A DNA stretch of 64,000 nt from assembly GCF_029889745.1 (NCBI RefSeq), contig NZ_CP123639.1, positions 872,501 through 936,500 on the forward strand. The letters are read 5' to 3'. Below the pieces are notes generated by a model, which was not told the origin of the DNA, did not search any database, and saw nothing but the letters and a program-made list of their open reading frames with translations. Position numbers and translations under genes: made by a program. Of the stretch, positions 1-8,568 are shown one piece after another; within the stretch, counting starts at the first letter, position 1; the number at the start of each line of letters is the position of its first letter. This DNA is from Ligilactobacillus faecis. GTDB taxonomy: Bacteria > Bacillota > Bacilli > Lactobacillales > Lactobacillaceae.

Positions 1-37
1 AGCGGACCATTACTAATCGGTCGAGGACTTAACCAAG
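1..37 (+). rRNA. 23S ribosomal RNA, 3' end (partial)
   Basis: The first bases match the conserved 3' terminus of bacterial 23S rRNA (AGCGGACCA..TACTAATCG.TCGAGGACTTAACCA). The rest of the gene lies upstream of the window. It is followed after about 70 bases by 5S rRNA, the usual 23S-5S order. The exact mature 3' end is uncertain by a few bases. Confidence 0.9.
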
Positions 38-106
38 TCAAAAACGCAGTTTTCGAGAAGAGAAGATATTGTCTAGTTTTGAGAGAACAAGGTTCTCAAA
101 AATAAG

Positions 107-223
<117 letters not shown>

Positions 224-230
224 GACCAAA

Positions 231-262
231 GTCGTTAGTCGATTGACTAGCGGCTTTTTTTG
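231..262 (+). terminator. rRNA operon terminator
   Basis: A 10-bp stem (GTCGTTAGTC / GACTAGCGGC) with a GATT loop is followed by eight T residues, directly after 5S rRNA. Confidence 0.85.
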
Positions 263-307
263 TATTAATTTTTAAAGATATAAAGTAGTTTTTGCAACTT
301 AATAACA

Positions 308-346
308 GCTCTAGTGTAGTAGTTTATTTCTATGCTAGAGCTATTT
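308..346 (+). terminator. second downstream terminator
   Basis: Arms AGCTCTAG and CTAGAGCT enclose a partly paired loop and are followed by ATTTTT. It is probably a back-up terminator of the rRNA operon. Between it and 432 only a promoter-like TTCGTTGTGCTATACT stretch is visible. Confidence 0.55.
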
Positions 347-432
347 TTCGTTGAAATAGTAACACGCAATAATTTCGTTGTGCTATACTCGCGTTAAGGT
401 AAGGGCCTTTTGAGAAAGAAGGAATTGATATT

Positions 433-555
433 ATGATGTCACTTGGGGAAAGAATACGTGCAGAACGCGAGAAAATGGGGCTTTCAAGAGAACAATTTTG
501 CAAATTAGAAAATGAATTGACAGTTCGTCAGCTTAGTACTAATGTAGTATCGTGA
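433..555 (+). pseudogene. truncated Rgg/MutR-type HTH regulator remnant
   Basis: A 40-codon frame starts MMSLGERIRAEREKMGLSRE and stops at 553-555. The first 30 residues look like the start of an Rgg/PlcR-type XRE helix-turn-helix (GERIRAERE.MGLSREQFC) but the frame ends within the domain, where a complete protein would have 250-290 residues. It has a usable ribosome site (AGAAGGAA). I infer a decayed regulator that once sat beside the following CPBP protease, a common pairing. Nothing else of the gene is recognisable between 556 and 584. Confidence 0.55.
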
Positions 556-584
556 TTTTTACATAAAAGAAATGAGGGGAACTT

Positions 585-1325
585 ATGGAAAATGAATGGA
601 CAGCAAGTAGGAGAATTTATTGGGGGCTTGTTTTTTTCGTAGGCTATTTCTTTTTCAGCATGTTTTTTTATGATGAAACTTTATATTTCAAGACAGGGTT
701 CACTTTAATAATGGCACTTTTTGCTTTGATTGTAGCAATAAAAGCTGATAGAAATGAGAGATACTTAGATAATTCAGTCGAAAAATTCAATAAAAGGGTA
801 TTTATCTGCTATATTACACTTTGGGGATTCTTAAGTATTTTTATCATTTTAAATATCATAGCCGTTTCGCAAACGAAATATGCTCTTATTAGTGCTTTAA
901 TGAGTTTGGCATCGAGTATTTTTGAAGAATCCATAGGTCGTGGCCTTTTTTTGAGTGGTTTTATAAAGTTTTTTGATTATCGAGATTCAGCATACGTTTT
1001 GACGAAAGCTACGACCTTTTCAACCTTACTTTACAGTGGAATCTATTTACTTAACATTATTTTTGTCGCCCCCCAGATCATTTTTCAACAAGCCATTTGT
1101 TTGATACTAATTGGTATCATTTTGGGTGTGTTTAGAATTAGAACGAATAGTTTATGGGTCCCAATAGTCATTCATTTTATTTTGAGCTGGGGTTCACTTG
1201 GATTGATCGTTGATCAGAGTCTACTCAATTGGCTTTTACTCGCATTACTTTACTTACCGCTGGCATTGTTTAGTTTATTTTATCTACGAAGACTTGATCA
1301 AAAAAATACTGCAGTTTCGAGATGA
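585..1325 (+). CDS. CPBP family intramembrane metalloprotease
   Basis: A 246-residue, very hydrophobic protein with about seven predicted membrane segments. It has the CPBP/Abi (CAAX protease and bacteriocin-processing) signature: EESIGR matches the EExxxR motif (motif 1), and a later VIHFILSWG segment supplies the conserved histidine of the third motif. Family members cleave within the membrane and often serve as bacteriocin self-immunity or peptide-maturation proteins; which one applies here cannot be read from the sequence. The start follows GAGGGGA with good spacing. It is AT-rich with many ATA/AGA/TTT codons, unlike the following gene, which suggests acquisition together with the broken Rgg upstream. 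Confidence 0.8.
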   Translation: MENEWTASRRIYWGLVFFVGYFFFSMFFYDETLYFKTGFTLIMALFALIVAIKADRNERYLDNSVEKFNKRVFICYITLWGFLSIFIILNIIAVSQTKYALISALMSLASSIFEESIGRGLFLSGFIKFFDYRDSAYVLTKATTFSTLLYSGIYLLNIIFVAPQIIFQQAICLILIGIILGVFRIRTNSLWVPIVIHFILSWGSLGLIVDQSLLNWLLLALLYLPLALFSLFYLRRLDQKNTAVSR

Positions 1326-1346
1326 GGGTCTTTTTTTTTGCCCTAG

Positions 1347-1402
1347 TTGCAATTTATAAAAAAGCATGTTATATTTTACTTATAAAAAGTAAGTAAAATA
1401 TA
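1347..1402 (+). promoter_or_regulatory. promoter overlapped by a perfect inverted repeat
   Basis: TTGCAA (1347-1352), a 17-base spacer and TATATT (1370-1375) form a sigma-70-type promoter for the oxidoreductase at 1419. A perfect 13-bp inverted repeat (TATATTTTACTTA at 1370-1382 and its complement at 1390-1402, 7-base spacer) begins exactly on the -10 box. The position fits a repressor operator. No cognate regulator gene is adjacent. Confidence 0.6.
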
Positions 1403-1418
1403 AGAGAGGTAACGTAAT

Positions 1419-2465
1419 ATGAAAATCGAACTTGGAATCTCAACTTTTGGCGAAACGACACCACTTCGAAAAACAGGTCGCCCGATCTCACATGCTGAGC
1501 GTCTTCAAAACTTAGTTGAAGAGATCGAATTAGCAGACAAAGTTGGACTTGATGTGTATGCGATCGGAGAACACCACCGCGAAGACTTTGCCGTTTCAGC
1601 ACCAGAGATCGTTTTAGCAGCTGGGGCCGCCAAGACAAAAAATATTCGCCTTTCAAGTGCAGTGACGATCTTATCTTCCCTTGATCCGATCCGAGTTTAT
1701 CAACAGTATGCGACGATCGATGCGCTCTCAAATGGCCGCGCCGAGATCATGACTGGTCGTGGTTCGTTTACGGAATCTTTTCCACTTTTTGGTTATGATC
1801 TAAAAGACTACGACGCACTTTTTGATGAGAAAATGGAAATGTTGCTAAAAATCAACGAACAAACGAAGCTAAATTGGCAAGGAAAATATACCCAAAATGT
1901 AGATAATTTACCAGTTTACCCCCGAGCAGTGCAACCTAAATTGCCACTCGAAGTTGCGACTGGTGGAAATATCGAATCAACGATCAAAGTTGCTGAATGG
2001 GGCTTGCCGATCGTTTATGCGATCATTGGCGGTGACCCTAAAAACTTTGCACCGTTGATCAAATTATACCGCGAAGTTTGGGATAAGTTAGGTCATGACA
2101 AAGCCAAACAAAAAGTTTCAGCGCATTCTTGGGGCTGGCTGGCTGAAGATCAGACTAAAGCTGAACGTGATTATTTTTACCCGACTAAAGTTTTGATCGA
2201 CACGATCAGTCAAGAACGCCCCCACTGGGAACCATTGACTTTTAACGCTTATCAAACGATGATCGGTGAAAATGGAGCGATGTTTGTCGGTGATCCAGAA
2301 ACAGTTGCTACAAAGTTGATCAAAGTGATCGAAACGCTCGGGCTAGATCGCTTTATGCTCCATCTACCAGTTGGTTCGATGCCGCATGAAGAAACGCTAA
2401 AAGCGATCGAACTCTTTGGCAAAGAAGTTGCCCCTAAAGTCCGTGCACATTTTGCTAAAAAATAA
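1419..2465 (+). CDS. LLM class flavin-dependent oxidoreductase (luciferase-like)
   Basis: A 348-residue soluble protein of the bacterial luciferase-like monooxygenase superfamily, a TIM barrel using reduced flavin. The N-terminal GISTFGETTPL strand, the VGLDVYAIGEHHREDFAVSA segment (the EHH signature of this group) and the SSAVTILSSLDPIRVYQQYATID and GRAEIMTGRGS segments are typical. Length is normal for the short, single-component members (330-350). The substrate is unknown. It is a single-gene unit with its own promoter and a possible repressor site overlapping the -10 box. It ends at a hairpin at 2472. Confidence 0.9.
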   Translation: MKIELGISTFGETTPLRKTGRPISHAERLQNLVEEIELADKVGLDVYAIGEHHREDFAVSAPEIVLAAGAAKTKNIRLSSAVTILSSLDPIRVYQQYATIDALSNGRAEIMTGRGSFTESFPLFGYDLKDYDALFDEKMEMLLKINEQTKLNWQGKYTQNVDNLPVYPRAVQPKLPLEVATGGNIESTIKVAEWGLPIVYAIIGGDPKNFAPLIKLYREVWDKLGHDKAKQKVSAHSWGWLAEDQTKAERDYFYPTKVLIDTISQERPHWEPLTFNAYQTMIGENGAMFVGDPETVATKLIKVIETLGLDRFMLHLPVGSMPHEETLKAIELFGKEVAPKVRAHFAKK

Positions 2466-2471
2466 TTCAGT

Positions 2472-2503
2472 CAGACCCAGGTACTGTTAGGGCCTGGGTC
2501 TTA
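2472..2503 (+). terminator. likely terminator after the oxidoreductase
   Basis: AGACCCAGG / CCTGGGTCT form a 9-bp stem with an 11-base loop, followed by only a weak T run (TTATTA). Confidence 0.6.
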
Positions 2504-2684
2504 TTAGTAGCTCGTGTAAAAGAAAAGGTTTACAATTAAAATATTAAATATTTAAACTGAATTGGCAAGTCTCAAAGAGAAAGTTACAAGCGATGTGTCT
2601 GAGACGAGGCTAGTATTCAAAATCAAGGAAGAAAGGAAAAGCTATAAAACTTTCTCGTGAACATCGTTATAGTAGGATGTAAAA

Positions 2685-5363
2685 GTGCGGAAAAAAGATA
2701 CGATCTTACGCGAGTTACAGCAGGCTAAACAGGCGCTCACTGCGAAAGAGATGGCGCAAAAACTCAAGATGGATCGCACCAATGTCAGTCGTCATTTAAA
2801 TGAGTTAGTCAAAGAAGAAAAAGTTAAAAAACTCGCTGGGCGTCCAGTCAAGTTCAAAGCAGTGAGCTTTTTGACTGAAAAATATATCACGTTTGAAAAT
2901 TTGATCGGCAAAGACGGTTCTTTAAAAAATCAGATCCAAAAAGCTAAAGCAGCGATCTTATATCCGCCTTTAGGGTTACACACTTTGATCTTTGGCAAAA
3001 CTGGAACAGGGAAAACGATGTTTGCTGAATGCATGTATCGTTTTGCGCTTACTTCAAAAACTTTAGCCAGTGATGCGCCGTTTATCACCTTCAACTGTGC
3101 TGACTATGCGCAAAATCCTCAGTTATTATATGGACATATTTTTGGGGTCAAAAAAGGCGCCTTTACTGGGGCAGAAACTTCGCGCAAAGGTCTGTTAGAA
3201 CAAGCCGATGGGGGGATCTTATTTTTAGACGAGATCCATCGCTTGCCGCCAGAAGGTCAAGAGATGCTCTTTACTTTCATTGATAAAGGAACGTTTCGGC
3301 CGTTAGGAGCTGAGCAAGAAGAACAAGCCAAAGTTTTGATCATTGGTGCTACGACGGAAACGAGTCAGACTTTTTTGACGACGTTCAACCGGCGGATCCC
3401 GATGCAGATCGAGTTGCCTGCTTTGAGCGAGCGCTCTTTAGATGAGCGCTTAGCGATCATTGAAGAATTTTTACAACAAGAAGCAAATCGCTTAGAAAGT
3501 ACTATTAGCCTTGATCGCCGAAGCCTCTTAGCTTTTCTAGCCTATCAGCCTGAAGGAAATATCGGTCAGTTAAAGCGCGACCTCAAATTAGTTTGTGCGA
3601 AGGCCTTTTTGCATTATCAAACAGCTAAAACCGCCACTAAGATCGCGATCACCGAAGAAGATCTGCCGTTAGTCGTGCAAAAAGGTCTGCTGCGTAGCCA
3701 AACGTTGCAGGCTAAATTACCGCACTTTTTAGATAAAAATGAGCTTTGCCTTGTTTTAGATCCCGGCGAAGATAACGTGATCTGGCGTAAAGATCCAAAT
3801 AACGACATGGAGGTTTATGATTCGATCACGACTAAATTAGATGAACTTGGGAATTTAGAGCTCTCCACGATCGACCTTGAAAAATTGATCGCCGCCGATG
3901 TCGACCGTTATTTTTCGACTTATGTGGAAAAACTGTCGCATACAAATACGTACCGCGAGATCATCTCAGATAAACTTTGGCATTTAGTTGAGCAGATGTA
4001 TGCTAAAGCAAAAGAACGTCTAGGTCGCCACTATGACGAAAAAGTCCGCTTTGCTTTTGCGTTACATCTCAATGCGACGATCGAACGCATCAAAAATGAT
4101 CGGTTCGTTGCCCATCCAGATCTCAATGATATTCGTCGCCAAAATACAAAAGAATTTCAGTTAGCGCTAGAATTTTCAGCCCAACTCGAACAAGCGTATA
4201 ATATCGTTTTACCATTAGATGAGATCGGCTTTATCACGATGTTTTTGACGATGGACGAGACAAGTGAAAATGCCAGCTTAGCAAACGAACAAGTCGAAGT
4301 GCTTGTCGTGATGCACGGAGAGCAAACAGCAACAAGCATGTTAAAGACAGCTCAAGATCTCTTGCAGACAAAGTGGGGGCAAGCGTTTGACATGCCCCTT
4401 TCACTTTCGACTGAGGCGATGTATCAACAAGTTCGCACTTATATCGCTAAACATCAAGCCAGTTTAGGACAAGGCGTGATCATCTTGACCGATATGGGTT
4501 CCCCGAATAATTTTGGCAAACTTTTGACGCATGAGTTTGGGATCAAGACGCGGGTGATCTCACTTGCAAGTACGATGCTCGTCTTAGAGAGCTTACGCTT
4601 AGCCACACTAGGTCGGACTTTAGCCGAGATCTATCAAAGTGTGTCGTTGATCTTTGAAAAACAATGTTTAAATGATGAACCAAAAGAAAAGCCTAAAGCT
4701 AAAGCCCTCGTCGTAGCTTGCTTTACTGGGGAAGGTGTTTCGGCTTATCTTTATCAACTTGTAAGTCGTTTAGTCGATCCAGCTGAGATCGAGATCGTGC
4801 AGATGCAGTCACTTGAAAAGGCGAAATTTTTAAAGCAGCTCGAACAGCTGAGCTTAGAAAAAGAGCTCGTGGCGATCGTGGGCACGGTTGAATTAAATTA
4901 CCAAAAGATCCCCTTTGTTCCGGCCTTTGATCTCTTTCAACGAAAAAAAGTTTTAGCTTTCCAAGAGCTTTTAGGTCCGTTGACGACGAGTGCTGAAGTC
5001 AGCCACGCCTTAGCGAAAGAATTTGCTAGTTCATTAGATGTCACGCAACTCTTTGCCCAGATCGATACTTGTTTACAAACGTTTCGAAACGAGCAAGAGG
5101 TGCTCTTGGAAAATTCAGTCTGGCAAGCCCTTAGTGTACACTTAGGTTTTTTGATCGATAAGCTGACTAAAAAGCAGTTGCCTCCGCTCTTTCCTAATTT
5201 GCAACATTTTAAAGCACAAAATAGCCTGCTCTTTACCCAACTCAAAAATTATTTGGCGCCGTTAGAAGAAGAATTTGGCGTCACATTTAGTTTTGATGAT
5301 CTAGCATATGTCGCAAAGATCATCTGCAATAATCAAATCAAGCTAGAATTACACAGTGTGTGA
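2685..5363 (+). CDS. LevR/CelR-type sigma-54 activator with PTS regulation domains
   Basis: An 892-residue transcription activator. The order is: N-terminal winged-helix (about 1-65, DRTNVSRHLNELVKE); AAA+ domain with Walker A GKTGTGKT at 104 and GAFTGA at 158-163, the loop that contacts sigma-54; GGILFLDEIHRL as Walker B; PRD1 (about 400-520); an EIIA-mannose-like domain with VVMHGEQ (His544); an EIIB-like segment; and a C-terminal PRD2. This is the LevR/ManR/CelR plan and length. PRD phosphorylation by HPr or PTS proteins would set its activity (family knowledge). The start is GTG, weakly preceded by AGTAGGATG. It lies directly upstream of an exact sigma-54 promoter and a lactose-family PTS operon, its probable target. 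The sigma-54 gene itself is not in the window. Confidence 0.93.
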   Translation: MRKKDTILRELQQAKQALTAKEMAQKLKMDRTNVSRHLNELVKEEKVKKLAGRPVKFKAVSFLTEKYITFENLIGKDGSLKNQIQKAKAAILYPPLGLHTLIFGKTGTGKTMFAECMYRFALTSKTLASDAPFITFNCADYAQNPQLLYGHIFGVKKGAFTGAETSRKGLLEQADGGILFLDEIHRLPPEGQEMLFTFIDKGTFRPLGAEQEEQAKVLIIGATTETSQTFLTTFNRRIPMQIELPALSERSLDERLAIIEEFLQQEANRLESTISLDRRSLLAFLAYQPEGNIGQLKRDLKLVCAKAFLHYQTAKTATKIAITEEDLPLVVQKGLLRSQTLQAKLPHFLDKNELCLVLDPGEDNVIWRKDPNNDMEVYDSITTKLDELGNLELSTIDLEKLIAADVDRYFSTYVEKLSHTNTYREIISDKLWHLVEQMYAKAKERLGRHYDEKVRFAFALHLNATIERIKNDRFVAHPDLNDIRRQNTKEFQLALEFSAQLEQAYNIVLPLDEIGFITMFLTMDETSENASLANEQVEVLVVMHGEQTATSMLKTAQDLLQTKWGQAFDMPLSLSTEAMYQQVRTYIAKHQASLGQGVIILTDMGSPNNFGKLLTHEFGIKTRVISLASTMLVLESLRLATLGRTLAEIYQSVSLIFEKQCLNDEPKEKPKAKALVVACFTGEGVSAYLYQLVSRLVDPAEIEIVQMQSLEKAKFLKQLEQLSLEKELVAIVGTVELNYQKIPFVPAFDLFQRKKVLAFQELLGPLTTSAEVSHALAKEFASSLDVTQLFAQIDTCLQTFRNEQEVLLENSVWQALSVHLGFLIDKLTKKQLPPLFPNLQHFKAQNSLLFTQLKNYLAPLEEEFGVTFSFDDLAYVAKIICNNQIKLELHSV

Positions 5364-5377
5364 TCCTAGCTTTTTTG
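5341..5377 (+). terminator. terminator overlapping the stop codon of the activator
   Basis: A 15-bp stem with two G-U pairs (AGCTAGAATTACACA / TGTGTGATCCTAGCT) is followed by TTTTTT. It includes the TGA of the upstream gene and isolates the activator from the sigma-54 operon. Confidence 0.8.
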
Positions 5378-5424
5378 TGTGTAAAATAAAAACCTTGATA
5401 TTTCGCGGTTTTTTAGCAAAAAAG

Positions 5425-5441
5425 TTGGCACGGATCTTGCT
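5425..5441 (+). promoter_or_regulatory. sigma-54 (-24/-12) promoter
   Basis: TTGGCACGGATCTTGCT matches the sigma-54 consensus TTGGCACG-N4-TTGCT at every conserved base with the correct GG-to-GC spacing. It lies 39 bases upstream of the IIB start and right after the gene for the matching activator, so it is the promoter of the PTS operon 5480-9657. No upstream activator site could be identified by eye; it may lie inside the activator gene. Confidence 0.95.
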
Positions 5442-5479
5442 ATAAGTAAAGTGAAAAGAAAAATGAAAGGGTGTTCAAA

Positions 5480-5803
5480 ATGGAAAGGATCATGTTAGTT
5501 TGCTCAGCTGGAATGAGCACGAGTTTATTAGTGACGAAAATGGAGGAAGTTGCGCAAGCTCGCGGATTGGAGACTGATATTTTTGCAGTCTCGGCCACTG
5601 AAGCTGAGAGTCGTTTGCAAGATGCAGAGCATCCAGTCGATGTTTTATTGCTAGGACCACAAGTTCGTTATATGAAGCCACAGTTTGAAGGAAAATTAGC
5701 CGGTCAGATCCCAGTCGATGTGATCGACATGAAAGATTACGGCATGATGAATGGCGAAGCAGTATTAGATAATGCTTTGACGTTGATCGCCCAAACAAAG
5801 TAG
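5480..5803 (+). CDS. PTS lactose/cellobiose-family EIIB component
   Basis: A 107-residue cytoplasmic protein of the IIB Lac/Cel family. The N-terminal [21 protein letters not shown] holds the phosphocysteine Cys8 in the CSAGMSTS P-loop. I chose ATG 5480 rather than the GTG at 5471, because GAAAGGG at 5465-5471 gives normal spacing to 5480 and the family starts within a few residues of the first strand. It passes phosphate from IIA to the sugar carried by IIC at 7297. It is the first gene of the sigma-54 operon. Confidence 0.93.
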   Translation: MERIMLVCSAGMSTSLLVTKMEEVAQARGLETDIFAVSATEAESRLQDAEHPVDVLLLGPQVRYMKPQFEGKLAGQIPVDVIDMKDYGMMNGEAVLDNALTLIAQTK

Positions 5804-5812
5804 GGGGCTAAA

Positions 5813-6130
5813 ATGATGGAACAAGGACAATTAGAAAAAGTGATGGGCTTGATCATCAATGCTGGGAACGCTAAAAGTGATGCGATGGAAGCGATCCAAG
5901 CGGCTAAAAAAGGTGATTTTTCCTTAGCGAAAGAAAAATTACAAGCAGCCGATCAAGCTTTATTAGAAGCCCATCATGCGCAAACCGAGCTTTTGACGGC
6001 TGAAGCCCAAGGTGAAGCGTTGGAATTGACGTTGTTAGTCGTTCACAGTCAAGATCACTTGATGACAAGTATTACTTTTAATGATTTAGCTAAAGAAATG
6101 GTCGAACTCTATCAAAGAATGGCAGCTTAG
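5813..6130 (+). CDS. PTS lactose/cellobiose-family EIIA component
   Basis: A 105-residue all-helical IIA of the Lac/Cel family. The LVVHSQDHLMTSI segment holds the phosphorylated histidine in the usual VHxQDHLM context. Starts at ATG 5813 (a second ATG follows at 5816) behind GTAGGGGG. Nine bases separate it from IIB. HPr-phosphate is the donor (family knowledge). Confidence 0.93.
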   Translation: MMEQGQLEKVMGLIINAGNAKSDAMEAIQAAKKGDFSLAKEKLQAADQALLEAHHAQTELLTAEAQGEALELTLLVVHSQDHLMTSITFNDLAKEMVELYQRMAA

Positions 6131-6141
6131 GAAGTGAGCTA

Positions 6142-7278
6142 ATGAAACTGACACATGATGCCCAAACGACAAAAGCAGTCGCACAGTTAGTTGGATATGC
6201 GTTCAACAAGCAACAAGCGCTAGACCAAGATGAAATTTTTTTATCACGTTATAAGCATGCAGACTTGTACGGTGAGACAAATGAGCAAGAAGTGACGAGT
6301 TTTATTTTAGTCGATCGTTTTAAAGTACAACTCTTTGAAAAGGTCGTCAGCTCAGCTGGGATCGGGTATGTTGCGAGTTATCCCGAACATCGTGGAAATG
6401 GGGCGATCAAACGCTTGATGCAAGAGATTCTGCAAGATCTTTTTGCAAAACAAGTCGCACTTTCGCAACTAGCGCCGTTCTCAGAAAGTTTTTACCGCCA
6501 GTTTGGTTATGCCGTTACAAGTTTGCAAAAATGCTATCGGATCAAAGAGCAAGCTTTTTTAGGCTTTAAAAACGAACAAAAAGGAACGATCAAACGCGGT
6601 GACTGGCAAACTTTAGCGCCGCTTATCAAAGCGTTATATGCTAAGCAACTCAAAAATAAACAAGTTGGGACACTTGTCCGTAGTTCATGGTGGTGGGAGC
6701 GTCTTGATAAGTATTATGGCGGTCGCTTTTATGCAGTGATCTTTGACCAAGCGGGGCAAGCGTGTGGTTATCTGAGCTATCGCGTAAAAGGGCCCCAGCT
6801 ATACGTTGACGAGTTAGTTTATGAAAATGCCTTTGCTTTACGGAAATCATTGACATATTTAAAAGCGCATCTAGCTTCATTTCAAGAGATCATTTATAAT
6901 GCTCCGTTGCATGAACAGCTTGAAAGGTATTTTCCCGAACAACGTCTATTAGAGATCACGCAAAAACCATATATGATGAGTCGGATCATCGATGTAAAAC
7001 AAGTTCTCCCGTTGTTCTTTCCTAAAGAAGTCGTCGTTGAAGTGACAAACGATGATTTTTGTCCACAAAATGTCGGACGTTGGAAAGTAAAGGGTGGAAC
7101 GTGTCAGCCAAGTAAAAAGCGCCCAGATCTTGCAGGCTCGATCACAGCCTTAAGTGAATTGTTGTGTAGCGATCTGACGCTTGACCAAGCTAGTCTTTTA
7201 GAAAAGCTCAAGCTTGAGCCCCACAAAAAAGACTTGCAGTTACGTAAAGGGCAACAGAGTTTTTATGATTATTTCTAA
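6142..7278 (+). CDS. Eis-like GNAT N-acetyltransferase with C-terminal SCP2-like domain
   Basis: A 378-residue protein with an N-terminal acetyltransferase fold; VSSAGIGYVASYPEHRGNGAIKRLM, where the R/Q-x-x-G-x-A-like RGNGAI turn binds acetyl-CoA, is followed by the AQLAPFSESFYRQFGY segment typical of Eis-type enzymes. A second GNAT-like half (about 150-290) and a C-terminal SCP2-like domain (about 300-378) complete the architecture and length. Eis-type enzymes acetylate amines. Its position between the IIA and IIC genes of a PTS operon is unusual and suggests action on an amino sugar or other imported compound (inference only). Translationally close to its neighbours: 11-base and 18-base gaps. 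Confidence 0.85.
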   Translation: MKLTHDAQTTKAVAQLVGYAFNKQQALDQDEIFLSRYKHADLYGETNEQEVTSFILVDRFKVQLFEKVVSSAGIGYVASYPEHRGNGAIKRLMQEILQDLFAKQVALSQLAPFSESFYRQFGYAVTSLQKCYRIKEQAFLGFKNEQKGTIKRGDWQTLAPLIKALYAKQLKNKQVGTLVRSSWWWERLDKYYGGRFYAVIFDQAGQACGYLSYRVKGPQLYVDELVYENAFALRKSLTYLKAHLASFQEIIYNAPLHEQLERYFPEQRLLEITQKPYMMSRIIDVKQVLPLFFPKEVVVEVTNDDFCPQNVGRWKVKGGTCQPSKKRPDLAGSITALSELLCSDLTLDQASLLEKLKLEPHKKDLQLRKGQQSFYDYF

Positions 7279-7296
7279 TATAAGGAGGAAAACACG

Positions 7297-8556
7297 ATGG
7301 ATAAATTTGTAAATTTTATGGAAAAACATTTCATTCCGATCGCATCCAAGATCGGGAACCAACGACATCTGATCGCTATCCGTGATGCTTTCATGGTCAC
7401 GATGCCATTGATGATCTTAGGGGCTTTAGCCGTAATGATCAATAACTTGTCGCTTTCGATCCCAGCCTTTGGGAAATTTATGGACATGATCTTTGGCGGT
7501 GAGTCTTGGAAAGGTTTCGGAGCAGCTGTTTGGAACGGAACCTTTGGTGTCTTATCTGTTTTTATCGCCTTTTTAGTCGCATATAACCTAGGAAAACATT
7601 ACGGTAAAGATCCACTTGGAACTGGGATCGTTTCTGTTGCTTCCTTCTTTACTTTAGGAGCAGCGACAAGTGGGATGAACTCATCTGGTCTCTTTGTGGC
7701 TTTGATCGTAGCGATCGTTGTGGCTGAACTCTTTACCCGTTTAGTAGGTAATCCAAAATTAGTTATCAAAATGCCCGATGGTGTTCCGCCAGCAGTTGCG
7801 CGCTCATTTGCCTCGCTTTTCCCAGCAATGATCGTGATCTCGCTCTTTGGGGTCGTGGCTGCGATCTTTACGGCTTTTGGGGTCAAAGATATGTTTGCCG
7901 CCTTCTACGGCGCTGTGCAAGAACCGTTTATGGGCTTAGCTAATTCATACGGGTCAGCCCTCTTGATCGCCTTTATCACTCCATTCTTATGGTTCTTTGG
8001 ACTACACGGAGCTAATATGATCGATCCGTTCATGCAAGCGATCAATGCGCCAGCGATCGAAGCTAACGCCAATGCACTAGCAGCTGGCAAAGCGATCCCA
8101 TATATCGTTAACAAACCGTTCATCGATTCCTTTGTCAACTTAGGTGGGACCGGGGCGACTCTTGGGTTAGTCATTGCGATCTATATCGTAGGGCGTCGTA
8201 ATAAGCCGTACATGGTCGTAAATAACTTAGCGGCTGCGCCAGGACTCTTTAACATCAACGAACCTTTGATGTTTGGCTTGCCAATGGTCTTGAACCCACT
8301 GATGTTTATTCCATTTATCTTGACTCCGATGGTCTGTGTTACGACGGCTTATTTTGCAACGAAATTCGGACTTGTCCCACCGGCAACAGTTATGCCACCG
8401 TGGGTCACACCACCGATCATTGGCGGCTTTTTAGCCACACAAAGTTTTGCCGGGGCTTTATTAGCAGCGGTCAACTTAGGGATCTCGATCTTGATGTACA
8501 TTCCGTTTGTTTCCTTAGCAACACGGCAAGAATTGAAAAAAGAAAAAGCTGCATAG
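7297..8556 (+). CDS. PTS lactose/cellobiose-family EIIC permease
   Basis: A 419-residue membrane permease with about ten transmembrane segments and the IIC Lac/Cel hallmarks: N-terminal MDKFVNFMEKHFIPIASKIGNQRHLIAIRDAF, GLHGANMIDPF in the middle, and NNLAAAPGLFNINEPLMFGLPMVLNP, the conserved NEPxxFGxPxVLNP signature of the substrate site. RBS AAGGAGG at 7283. It forms the transporter with the IIB and IIA encoded upstream. The imported sugar is not known; the downstream MupG-like hydrolase points to a phosphorylated beta-linked amino-sugar disaccharide. Confidence 0.95.
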   Translation: MDKFVNFMEKHFIPIASKIGNQRHLIAIRDAFMVTMPLMILGALAVMINNLSLSIPAFGKFMDMIFGGESWKGFGAAVWNGTFGVLSVFIAFLVAYNLGKHYGKDPLGTGIVSVASFFTLGAATSGMNSSGLFVALIVAIVVAELFTRLVGNPKLVIKMPDGVPPAVARSFASLFPAMIVISLFGVVAAIFTAFGVKDMFAAFYGAVQEPFMGLANSYGSALLIAFITPFLWFFGLHGANMIDPFMQAINAPAIEANANALAAGKAIPYIVNKPFIDSFVNLGGTGATLGLVIAIYIVGRRNKPYMVVNNLAAAPGLFNINEPLMFGLPMVLNPLMFIPFILTPMVCVTTAYFATKFGLVPPATVMPPWVTPPIIGGFLATQSFAGALLAAVNLGISILMYIPFVSLATRQELKKEKAA

Positions 8557-8568
8557 TGGGGTGAGAAG

